A DNA stretch of 64,000 nucleotides from Phorcus lineatus (Eukaryota > Mollusca > Gastropoda > Trochida > Trochidae): positions 2,492,501-2,556,500 of the forward strand of contig OV121087.1 in assembly GCA_921293015.1 (NCBI GenBank), in the 5' to 3' direction. The notes under the pieces were generated by a model. It had not been told where the DNA came from and made no database searches. It was given only the letters and a program-made list of their open reading frames with translations. Shown in pieces: positions 49,201 through 61,010 of this stretch. Numbering within the stretch: the first letter of the stretch is position 1; the number at the start of each line of letters is the position of its first letter. The position numbers were made by a program, and so were the translations under genes.

Positions 49201-52200
49201 TGGTGATTTTCTCTTTGTCAAAATATAGTTTTCTTATTGAATTGTGATTGTTTTGAGTAAATTACTTTTTTTTGTAATTATTTCAAAGGTTTAAATAATC
49301 ACATGTGCAATTTTTATTAGGGTGCTTCACATAATTTTTGATTGACTGAACAAGTTAATTCATTAAAGTCATTGGGGCAAAAGTTTTACCAAAATAATTT
49401 ACAATGTAAAATGTTTCAACCACTCTTATGTTGCCTTGGACTAATTACCAAAATCTTTTAACTTCAATCACAATTGCTTTCAAATGTTTTAAAATGACCT
49501 AAATTACTTTTTGCAAACAAAGTGTAATGGCTTAATCTTTCATAAATCTTGTTAGGTGTTTAGCAAAACAACTTGAATGAAATATGAAAAGGGCTTATTG
49601 GGAGCAGGATATGGCAGATACCGTATGCTTGTTTGCAGAAGACAACAGGCTTGATTTTGATCTGTAGGGACCAGGAAATAAAGTAGCTTGGAAAATTGGC
49701 ACCATTTTGTTGGCAGGCATGATGAATGGTTCTGACCAAAGTAATAAATTCATGTAAATCCTTCTGACTTGTTGCCATCGTCAGAGTAAAGGTTAACCAA
49801 GTTTATACATGAATTATTTGCACAAAGCAAAACTTCTTTCTAACCATACACCGATTTGAAGTTAGTCTTGTCTCCATGAAATTGTGTTCAATTTAGTTTG
49901 ATTATCTATCACTAATTGGTGGGTAATTATTCAACTCATTATACTGCTATTTTCTTGCGATTAAATTTTTAAATTGTGATAATTTCCTGATTGTTATTTG
50001 CTCTTTCCTTTAATATACTTTTGCAGTTCATGATAGTGTCATAGGGTTATCTTGATCAGTGGATAATTAAATTCTAGCAAACACATGAATTATGTATTTT
50101 GTCTCTCAAAGGTTTACGATTTATCAATCTTTTTGAAGTTTGAGAAAAAATTCAACAAAAGTCGTATATCTTGAATAATCATGCAAATATAATGGCAGAG
50201 TAATGAAGCCTTGAAAGATACAAATCATTTGACTTTGAAACGGCAAATTTTAGATGGACGGCACCTTTGAAGGGTCTCCATAAAAGTCAGATTTGAGGGT
50301 AAGACTAAAGGTCCTTTCTACTTGAAGTTTCAAATCAGAGCGACACAGGAAACCAGTGTTGAAGTAATAAGACGCAATCGGTAGCGCCAAATTTACCCTC
50401 AGACAGTTCCGTGATCGTAGAAGGAGAAAAGGAAGTCGTTCAAGTAATGCAGGATAAATTCTATTAACACCATGTGAGGGCATAACTGTACCTTTCAGGG
50501 GTAATAAATATCGCCTGTCTAATTAAGTTTGTCTGAACTCAGACTTAATTGTCTGTAAAGTTCTTGGATTTATCAGCTTGGAGATAATGTTATTAACAAC
50601 ATTCAATTTATATTTTAAACAATTTTGAAGAACTTCTCTTGAGTGATTATTCCATCCATCATGCTTTCCCATGATATTTTGGAGTGTCGGTGCAGTAGTT
50701 ACCCTACTTACATTTTCCACGAGCAGAATACTTGAAAGAGGAAACGCTCTAAAATATTTCGCATGTTCTTGGGTAAGAGGCTGAAGAACCCTTGACTATA
50801 ACATGCCTTTGAGAATATATTTGTACTAATGACTTGTCTGCTTGGAAAATGCGACTTGTGCGATTCTTATTGAAGATATTTTCAAAGACTAGATATAATG
50901 TACTTATCTAATACTCTTACTTTCATCTAGGAGAGTCAAAAAGATACGTCTTGCATCTTGAAAGATGACAAAGTGACAGGATATGAAATTTTTAAAAATC
51001 ATATCGAATCAATCAAAGAATATTAACACGGTAAACCTCTCAAGGACAATTTAAGGAATAGATATTAGAGTTATAGGAAGTTCATTTATGAAGAGTCTGA
51101 TATACAATTTGAAGATCAAAGGGAGGAATGTTCTCTAAGACTAATGCAGAACATTTTCATGGAAGGAAGACCTTCAAAATAGTTTTTGTGTGAAATTTAA
51201 AAGGTATTTATAAAAATAAAGTACTGAAACAAAGTGATGTCTTGTTAAGTACATTGAGAATTAACAGATACAATTTCAAAAGTTTTGAAAAAATATATAA
51301 GTTATAAAACTTTAAAAACTTAAAAAATATTTTGAAATAATTCATTTCCTTAGTGTTCAAAAATTAAAAAAATGAAAGCAACAAAAAAACTTCAAAGAAA
51401 TAAAATTTCTGAAAATGAAATACAACTTTTTTGTAAGATTCCTATAGAACAAGAAATGCCCTCGCATACAGCACACATCCGAAAACTATAGCCTTGAAAC
51501 ATGTTGTTCTTCAATCTTGTAAGTTTTGAAAGCATGATGTCATTAGTGTCCACCAAACACATTGAAAGCCAAACCCCGAGCAAGGCTATTGAGGATGCAT
51601 CTCCCAGAGGTCTTTACACACTGGTGAAGAAAGGCCCTGAATTCCTCCGAGGCAAGCAGCTCGGTGTAAAGATGAAAGACTGTTGTGAGCCAGAAAGTGA
51701 AGGATTAGCACTAGCCTGGCCAACATGAGATCAGATTGTAATAGACCGCTATTCACTTGTTGTCCCCGAGCTGTTGGCCACTGCACCGCTGCTGCCATCG
51801 ACCATAGATGCTTTCGCTGCTCTTGTGCCACCACAGTTGGAGCTTGAGCGTCAATGGACTTATTGTAGAGAGAGGCACGGGACTGCTGATGCTCAAGAGT
51901 TTCATTTTTGTATTTGGACATTTTTTGAGAGAAAGAAACCTCTGAGATATCTTCACTTAATGTTGAGCTTTCTTGACTTTTGATAGACTTGTGTTGGCTT
52001 TCTTTTACTATAATGGGTCTTGGTGACAGACTTGTATGAAATATATATTATAACAAATGGTAGGCCACTATCTCACAAAAATCAGCAACAAAAACTTTAA
52101 GATCCATTTTGTTGAAGTAAGTTTTCTACCTATACTATAGATAAAATTATAATTATAATATATAGTAGCTCTCAGCAAAGCTTTTTTAATTTCTCGTCAT

Positions 52201-55200
52201 CAAATATTACTAAAGTGATTACTTGTCAACTTTGTCATAATTTACATAAGTTTATGTGGAGGTATACTTTAGTAATTCTCATATTTGCAATGAACAACTC
52301 AGCTGATCACTGTGACATCTACATTGAGGAACACTCCCATATGCATGCTATTCCCATAACCAGTTATTGACCACTTCCCTGCTACAGCTAGTTGTGGATC
52401 TCGTACACAATTAGTATATAAGTCCTATGCGAAAGCATGTGGACAGTGGACCGATTCTTAAATGCAAATATTTGCATTGAACAAATTTGATCATTGTGAA
52501 TGAGATTTTATCAAAATGGTCACTATTTGATGAGTCCCTATTCCCAAGCTGCTCACCAGTACGTACACTAGTTCACTATCCTAATTCAGTTCTCTTGGCA
52601 CCATGAATACAGGCAGTGTTCCTTTGTATGTATTTTGTGGACTTTGGCCAGTGCCCAGTTTTTGTGATTCTCATAAGTACAATGTTGAGAAGTGGATGAT
52701 TTTTGTCAAAATGGACAGTATAAATTCTGTATTTACCTCCAGTGTTGCCAATGTATGAATTAGTCAGTGCCATTTGAGGTTTGCTCTATGCTCATGGCAC
52801 CATAAGTACAAGCAATGGTTCTATTAAATTTTCATAGGGACAGTTTTGGTGATAACATATTTTCCTAATGACTTAAATTTTCAAGGTTCATCTTTGTCTT
52901 GTTTTCCCATTATAAATATGTCTATATTTTTCCACTTATCTCTAGTAACACTTTTATTTACTTTTCAGAAAATTGTTTAATATTTCCTTCATTCAGTTCC
53001 TTATTCTTTTAATTTTATTATCCAAATTTTCTTCATTCAGTTAGCCTTATTTCATTGTTATCTTAAGTCTTAGTAAATCAGTCTTTAATCAAATCTAATA
53101 TTTTAAAGAAAACTAGGATTTTATGGATCTGTCTCATATCCAAGCTTTAAGCCAGTGCTCACCATTGATCCGTGCTTGAAGCTGCATCCCAGGCTCTCTG
53201 TGATAGTAATGAAGCAGGTGCCCTCTAAAATAGAAGGGAAATATTCTGTTTATTTCCACATTTGCATTGTGATAATAGGTTGACCAGCATAAGGTCAGCT
53301 TGTAATAGATCATTGTCACAATTAGTCATCCATGGATATTATTTCAGATGAGATGTTCGAATTATTGTCAATTTATACCAGTTAGGTTTTAGTTATACAT
53401 GTATTGATATGGTTCTGTGTTTGTGTTGGTTTCCAGTTATACGTGTATGTATATGTTTTTCTGTTTTCTGTGTTTGAGTAAGAGGTTTGTCCATCTATAC
53501 AAGGGTATTTACCATTATGATAGCAAGATATAGTCCATGTTTGGGTTTGATTATGTCAAAAGGTTCTATAGAATTAATAATTTTTTCATCAAATGGAGCG
53601 TTCAAATACATCATTTCAGGATTAATTTAGAAAATGTTAATAAAAAATGAGTTGTACCAATAAAAATGCAGTTGCTTCGGTAAGAATTTTTTTTTTTCTT
53701 ATTCGATTTTTTGTTAATACATTAACTTCACATGAGATATCAACATGATGGCAAGCACGACAACTAAAGGTATCAGTATAACATCATATCAAAAGGATGA
53801 GTATTGTCTCAATCAAACAGATGATGGAAATTAAGAAAAATATTGATATTAATCATTAAATTAATTCCCCCCCCTCCCCTGTCTTTTCTGGTTCTTAAGA
53901 AAACGTTTGTCTGAACATCTGAACTAGTTAGTAAGTACTCTGGTATGGTCACAGTCTCTAGCTTGTTCAAAGCAAAATCTGTCTGCCAGCTGTTGCCTAT
54001 CATTTGTCCTGATAGCTAGAATTAGTGGCTGGATACTTGTTCCTCAACACTGTAAACTTGTGGCTCTTTTGTTCATGGATGTTAGCGAAACTGGTTTTAC
54101 CATTGTGGTTATGACTTAATGCATCATTTGTTAAAAACTAGTTTACTAGTGGTCTAGTATATCAAGAATTTAATTAACACGTTGATCAACAAAGATACCT
54201 GAAATAAGAAGCCTAAGCAAGTCTATAAAAAGTCTGAAAATGAAGAAATTTCAGTCTCCTTTTCATTTCATTTAAAATTTTTTCATTTCAGAGTCTTAAT
54301 TGTTAGACTACTCTTATCCTTAAAATACCCTCTCCTCAATCTCCTTTTGTATGGGTATGTTGTATATTGGTGACTACAAATCATTTCCCCCTCACACTTC
54401 AGTTTTGTTTCTACATTTTTTCCCAATAGAAAGAACCCAAACAAATTTGGAGTCATTTGATAGAACTAAAATGACACTTTGAAAAAAATAAAGAAAGAAA
54501 TTTCTCAAAGTCAAGATCTTATAGAAAGAGTCGCTGAAGAGGATGACATGTTTTTCAAATGAGTTGTTGAAAGAGAATTTTAAATCCATGCTGTCTGGAA
54601 ATCAATGTTTGGATTTTTTTTAAAAAAAGGCTCGACGGTGAACAAGTGTAAAAACACAGGTCTGCATCAAGAAATCCATATTGGGTCTGTATTTCCAGCC
54701 AAAATAATGAGACGACTCCCTGGCTTTAAAAAAACTCGCCTTTTCTTCTTGTCATTTCTGTCAATTTGTCACAGAAATAAGAAATCTGTCAGGACTAGTA
54801 AAAGTTCATCAAGATTTGTGTTGAGTAGTACTAAGCTGCCGTCTGTTTGCTGTGTTTATAGCCAACTTCTGTAAATGATTGATAAGTTGGGAGTTTCAAT
54901 ATCCAAGCCAATCCGCTCGTTACAGCCGAGATGAACCGATGGTGCAACTGTCACTTTCCTGTTTATCTTCGTAATTACAATTATGTGATGTTTTGGATTC
55001 TGGTGTGGTGTAAGGGTTCTAGAATATTACTATTAATGCTTTGTTGACTTTTACAATTATCTCGAATCTTTGCAATATTTGATGATGCAGGAACTGTCAC
55101 TTTCTGGTGTATCTTTCTTATAAGAGCTCTATGATGTTTTGAATGGGGCCTGTTTATGTGTTTAAGAATTTTGACATACCACTTTATTGAGTTTTACAGT

Positions 55201-55545
55201 CACCTTTATAATTAGAAAAGCCCTGAGAAAATGAGATGATACAGTAAATGTTATTTTCTTGTCTATTTTTATAATTACAGTTCTATCATGCTCTGAGTTT
55301 TGTCCTTGTGTTGTATAAGGCTTCAACATTCATAAAACCATCATTTTATGTTTGCATTTCTGATTAATTTTTTGCTGTGTCAGATTTATGTGTTGGTTTT
55401 AAAAACAGACCATTGATATAAACCTATCCTCTTGAGTTGTGTAAGGAATCAATCGTATGACAGCAGCTCTTATGTCTGTGTTCCTAAATAGATTTTTATT
55501 ATGATTAAATTTGGTTTCTTTGGTTATGTAAGCATTCTATTATAT

Positions 55546-55570
55546 AGACAGACAGACAGACAGACAGACA
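55546..55570. repeat. (AGAC)n microsatellite
   Basis: About six perfect units of AGAC on the plus strand, inside the dachsous-like intron. Confidence 0.9.
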
Positions 55571-58500
55571 TCTGATAAACCCTCTGATGATTGGTGTGTA
55601 TTTCTTGTTTTTTAAATTGGTTGTGATAAAAAACAGAATCTTCCATTTCACTTTTCTAATAGTTCTATGATGTTTAGATTTAAGCTCTTGTGCTGTGGAC
55701 AAACTGGATAATGTCTCATTGATATTTACCTTTTCAATCGGCGCTATGATAAGTCTAAGAAGATGCTTTATCATTGCTGCAATGTCATCTTTTATATTCT
55801 CTGCTAATTAGCTAGTGGCAGTACAACTATTTCAATGTTGTTGCTATGAAAATAATCTGTCCTTGAAATTTTGATGTAAGCTCAATCTATAACACAAGGC
55901 TTCTATAACATCTCAGCTGCTTCAAGATGTGTTCGTTTCTAATTAGTCAGATGATTCGTCAAACTCTGAAGATGAAGTAGTGCGATACCACTTGATGTTG
56001 ATATGGTTAGCTTTACTAGCATTTTACTAAGAAACTTGAGTGTGATATGATAATGATCTCTTGTTGTCTTAAGACTAATTTTAGCCCATTAAAGTGTCTA
56101 TATATATACAATTTAGAAGTTTTGCTTAGCAAGTCACATGTATCTTAATTCACAATAATGAAATTGCTGGTCAAACTCAAAGAAAGTAAAATTTAATAAA
56201 AACTATAATTTAAAAATTTTAAGATAATTTTTTAGACAAAGTTTAATTTAAAGACTTTCATCGATGAATCAACATGATTCATAAGGTCAGCCAACCAGCT
56301 GATCTGGTTTAGCCCAAAGGCTTTATGACATCCGATAATTCAACTGTCATTTTACTCGAATATCAAATTATGGGCCTATGATATTTCAGGTTTCTCCTTT
56401 GTTCAATAGGATGATCTAATACTTCAGCTAGCACTCTATGTTTATGTTTCTAATAATAGGGTTTGATTCAAGATATTTTCACATCTAAATGAAGTGGGAA
56501 GTTATGAAATATTGATAACAAAACCTTTGACCCTATTGAGGCATCCCCCTGAGAGTTGAAAGGATGAATATTCAATTTAGGAAAGCTAGTCGCACATTAT
56601 AATGAAAAAATAGAAATTCATCCAGGACATGGCAAGCACTGATGAACTCTGAATATTGTGTGCTCATAAAGGCTGTTATCTATCATTATTAGGTGTCATG
56701 GAAGAAGAAACAAATTCTTGTGTCTCGCTATAAGGTAATTACACAGCAGTTGGAGTTATTTAGAATTCCTCCGCAAGCTTTATTGCAAAGTAGTATTTAA
56801 AACCACCAAGCCCACATACCACTGACAATCTTTCCAAATTGATAAGTAAGTATGCCGTTCCAATCGACATAATGTCAATTTTTCCTTTAGTGAATTAACT
56901 AAGCCTAGGTATATGTGATTACTGTGTAAACTTGCCGACACGGAACACCGATTTGGAGGGTTAAAAAAACAAGAGTATTCTCAACGACAATAAATGATAG
57001 CTTCAGGAGAGCTAGCTAAGAATGAGATATAACAAGGACAATGATAGAAATATAGGGTTGTGTGGACCGATTGTAACAAGTGCAGTGTTTGGAACCAGTA
57101 GCCGTGACAGTCCGCGACAAAGACCGGGTACACCCTATCCTGAACTTTTCAAAGCTTGCTAGGTCGATACAGTAGGATCTGCCTAGGGCATTATTGTAGC
57201 AGTTGAGTTATCTGCGTTTCCAATCAAACTTCCAAGTTTTTCTATAAGAGAGGCTGGGAAAGGACGATAGCATCAAAGATCTTCAAGCTTGAGGGTGAAA
57301 AATGTTTCTGGTTTATGTCGCCAGGGCATTGTGTCAGTCTGCGATGACTTTGTTTAATTTCATGGTGACTTTGTTAGAGTTGTCCCAGCTAGGTGTCACC
57401 TGTTTATTACACTTTGAAGTGGATAAAAAATCCCCTTAAATCAGTTGACTCTTTTGACAGGCTTTTATTAAAGCGACGCGGTCAATATTTACTGAGTTTA
57501 GTGGTGGTTGTAACATTGGCAGGCTTAGAATTAATTGCTCACCTTAAGATGAAACTTTGATGTGATGAATATATAAATACCTCCCCAAGACCAAATTACT
57601 TATGTAAGATTGTAAAATATGCAATGAACTATTAATTGGTTTGCTAGCCTTTGATAGGATTTTCTGTTGTTTAGGAGAGATCAAGTTTAAGAGAAAAGGA
57701 GAGATTTCGTTAATGGGAATTAGAATCCTTCTGAAAAGAAATGTAAAGATGTGTATGTATATGTAAGAAATGATGAAGGGAAAAACAGAGGTTATTCCAG
57801 CAGGCTCAGATCCAAGCAAATCTCATAAATCTTAGATGGTCATTATTGATACACATTTTCATTGGATTTCAAATTGAAATATTTTTGATAATTTTTATTA
57901 TTGAACCTTCTTTGTCATTGTTCGGATATTCCAAATTTCTCCTTGTGGTGAGATAGTTGTAGGTTCAATAGATTAACATTTTCGGATGACTTTTTTTACT
58001 CTTTGAAAAATCCAGGACCAGATTTCTAAACTGATTCTAAAGTTCATTGTTTCAGGCTATATATTTTCTTCATCATGTTACTAACCTTTTAAGATTGATT
58101 AAATGATGATTCGTCATTCTGTATTCTTTCATCATTTCTACACACTTCTTTCATTCCAGTTCCTTTCTTGTCCTCTCTGTATCATATTCTTAGTCTTAAT
58201 CCACTGAAAGAAGTCTCTCCATTGGTAATATTTCCGCAAGGCTGAACACACAGGCAACCATGCGTCGGTTTTAATTATGTATCCATTCTAGTCTTTAAGC
58301 AGTATTTATAATGGCAGTATCATGGGAGAAAATGAAATAGACTCATACAACAAATGTTCATTGTGAGTGAAGATGGTTCTTGAATTCCCTCGTTGTAGGT
58401 ATAGATATATAGCCGATCATTGCTTATTCAGGAGTGTAAAGGGAATGGCTATCACTTTTGTTTTTCTACAGTCTTCTTACAATTGATTCATATAACATTC

Positions 58501-60965
58501 ATGCCAAACGTGCCATTTTCAATTGAACCATAGTTGTTTAAGAATTTGCTTTAAAGTGTTTCCGACATAATTTCCTTGGTAACAAGCTGTTCATACCATG
58601 ACAGATTTTCCTGGTTTCTTAAATAGACAAGAGACTAATGTCAAGTGCATTGTACAGTAGAAAACTATTATTCTTGAATTCACATTAAAGCATTGCAAAT
58701 GTTCATTTAAACGCATTGTATTTCCGACGCTATTTCCACAATAACAAGCAGTCAATGACGTGATAGATGTTCCCACATTCTGAAATAATGATACAAGAGG
58801 ACCACAAATTTCTCAATTTCCACAACAATTACATTTTTTATATTACAACTGTACCATGGGCCATGTGGCCCGAACTACTGCCAATAAAGACGATGAGACA
58901 AATTTCTCTGAACTGAAGATACAAGTGAGAAGAATTGCTTGAGTTTGGTTACTTGAATGAACTACAAAATATTTATGCTAAGCTTTGTTCAACAAGGAAT
59001 TGGCAAGAAAGTAGTTCCCATCACATGTCGACTAACATGTTTGAAAATAACCCTGCCCTCAGACCTCAGAGTTCAGGGAAAGCAGAGAGCCCTCTTTTGA
59101 AAGGGGAAGATGCCCAATCTGTGGCTAGTGTTTGCTATCAAAATATGGACCAAGGAGGAAATTCCAACCAAATTTTGTATGGAAGTGTGGAATTGGCACA
59201 GGTCGTGATGGGAAAATATGATTTCTGATTTCTTTCCTGTTTTGGAAGGAAGTTTGAATTTTTAAACTTGGCTGATGTTCCTGTGTAGGCACTATGTTAT
59301 TTTTGTGTATTCAGATATCAAAGTGATTCTAAGGTAAAAACTTATCAGTTGAAAATCCAATGGTGAGATATTCTGAAATTACTTGTTTCATAATAATAAA
59401 CATAGATTTAAAGAGCTTATGGAATTTGATAGAATGAAATGCACATTCATAGAAGTATTTTATATTCAATTTAATGACTCCAATAAACTAATTATCTAAC
59501 TAAACTGAAAGATGTAATGATTTATGGCCATAAATAAATTCAAATGTGAAATTTATCATTTTTAAATGGAAATTAATGTTTCAACATTCACTGAACATAA
59601 AGGCATCATTTTTACGAAATGTCATTAAATGTTTGAAGGGTTTAGCTAACAGTTTTGTTGGAAGGGAATGCTTAGAATTCTCATTGCATGGTATGACTTT
59701 TATCAAGTAAATGTGAAAAACCATGCATCATGGGGATATTTATATTGCCATCAAACTGACATGGGAAGGGATGTCCACAAAACACCTTGTCATCACCCTT
59801 TCTGTGTAACTATAGGGGGTAGGTGTGCCTTTCAAACTCTCAAATCTTTATTCATTGAAAAATGGTGTAGGGATAATGTATAGGGCCAGGTGTATAAGGT
59901 ACACGAACACTAAAAGCCTATTTTCCACCTTAATTAGAGTAGTACTTGTTTGTTTAGATGACCACTCTTCAAAGTATTCTCATTGTTTTTTTTTATGGTA
60001 TTTGTTTTTTAAATGTAATACGAGTTTTCAGTGTCTGGATGAAAAATGTTCGCCACAATTAGTGTTGTGTGCTCATTTAACTATTATTAATGTCTCTTGA
60101 CCTCCTTTTGACAACTTTATTACTTAAACTGCTTAATTCATTAAGAAGTAAAAATATTAAATCAGTCACAACAAATTTAAAGTATCCACAGCCTTAAAAG
60201 CAGTAATATCCGTCTTTTGTCATCTTCTAAAATCTGTAAATTTGAAAAGTGATTTTTTGATGCTTTTTGAAGTGGATATCATGTTACACATTTTTTGGTT
60301 CTTTGCTGAGAGAAAATGACAGTTTATGATGTCTAAGCGTCAAATATTCCTGACATTTCATCTTTTTTCCTGCATTTATGTCTTCTCCCATCTGCAAAAG
60401 TAGGTATGAAATTCATGCATGAATGACTCTTGGATGTGTAGATGCAGATTTGATTGCATGTTCTCCTATTGTTCAATGCATCTTGCATGTAAGACAGGGT
60501 TGAACTAAATAAATGCCATTTGATGAAGTGTGAATGGAAATCCTAGAATGGCAGCTTCCTCTTGTACAACACCAAGTCTATCTGGTCAAATACCATTTTA
60601 TACTTGATACATCATACAACACAGAAAGTTAAATAATTATGCCAAACTAAATCTCTAATATAAATTTCTATACTTAGATGTAAGAATTATGGAAAAAAAT
60701 CATACCCAAGATACATTATCACAAAAGCTTTCTCATAAAAAACAAAAACCCATTTACAGCCGACTGATACATTGTTTACTCTCAACACACTTGCCCCATG
60801 ATGTGTCCGTCAAAACAAATAATGTTGACATCCCCTGTCGATATGAAATAGGAAATTTTATGATTTGCTTTCCATGGATGCAAACAGATTACGATTGACA
60901 GAGGGCAGGGCCCAACAGGTACACAGGGTGCTGAACATAGCTGGATTAAAAGAGGGCGGAGGAAT

Positions 60966-61010
60966 TGGGGGTGGGGGGTATAAGGGGGAGGGGGAGTCTT
61001 GGAGAGGGGG
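60966..61010 (+). other. G-rich tract with quadruplex potential
   Basis: Contains runs of five, six, five, five and five G separated by short loops (GGGGGTGGGGGG, then TATAA, then GGGGGAGGGGG, later GAGAGGGGG). It is in the sense strand of the cadherin intron, so it could fold in DNA or in the pre-mRNA. Confidence 0.6.

Noticed and set aside
51392-51983. Overlapping open frames on both strands in the cadherin intron
   Set aside because: Frames on both strands over the same stretch, with no recognisable motif or splice partner.
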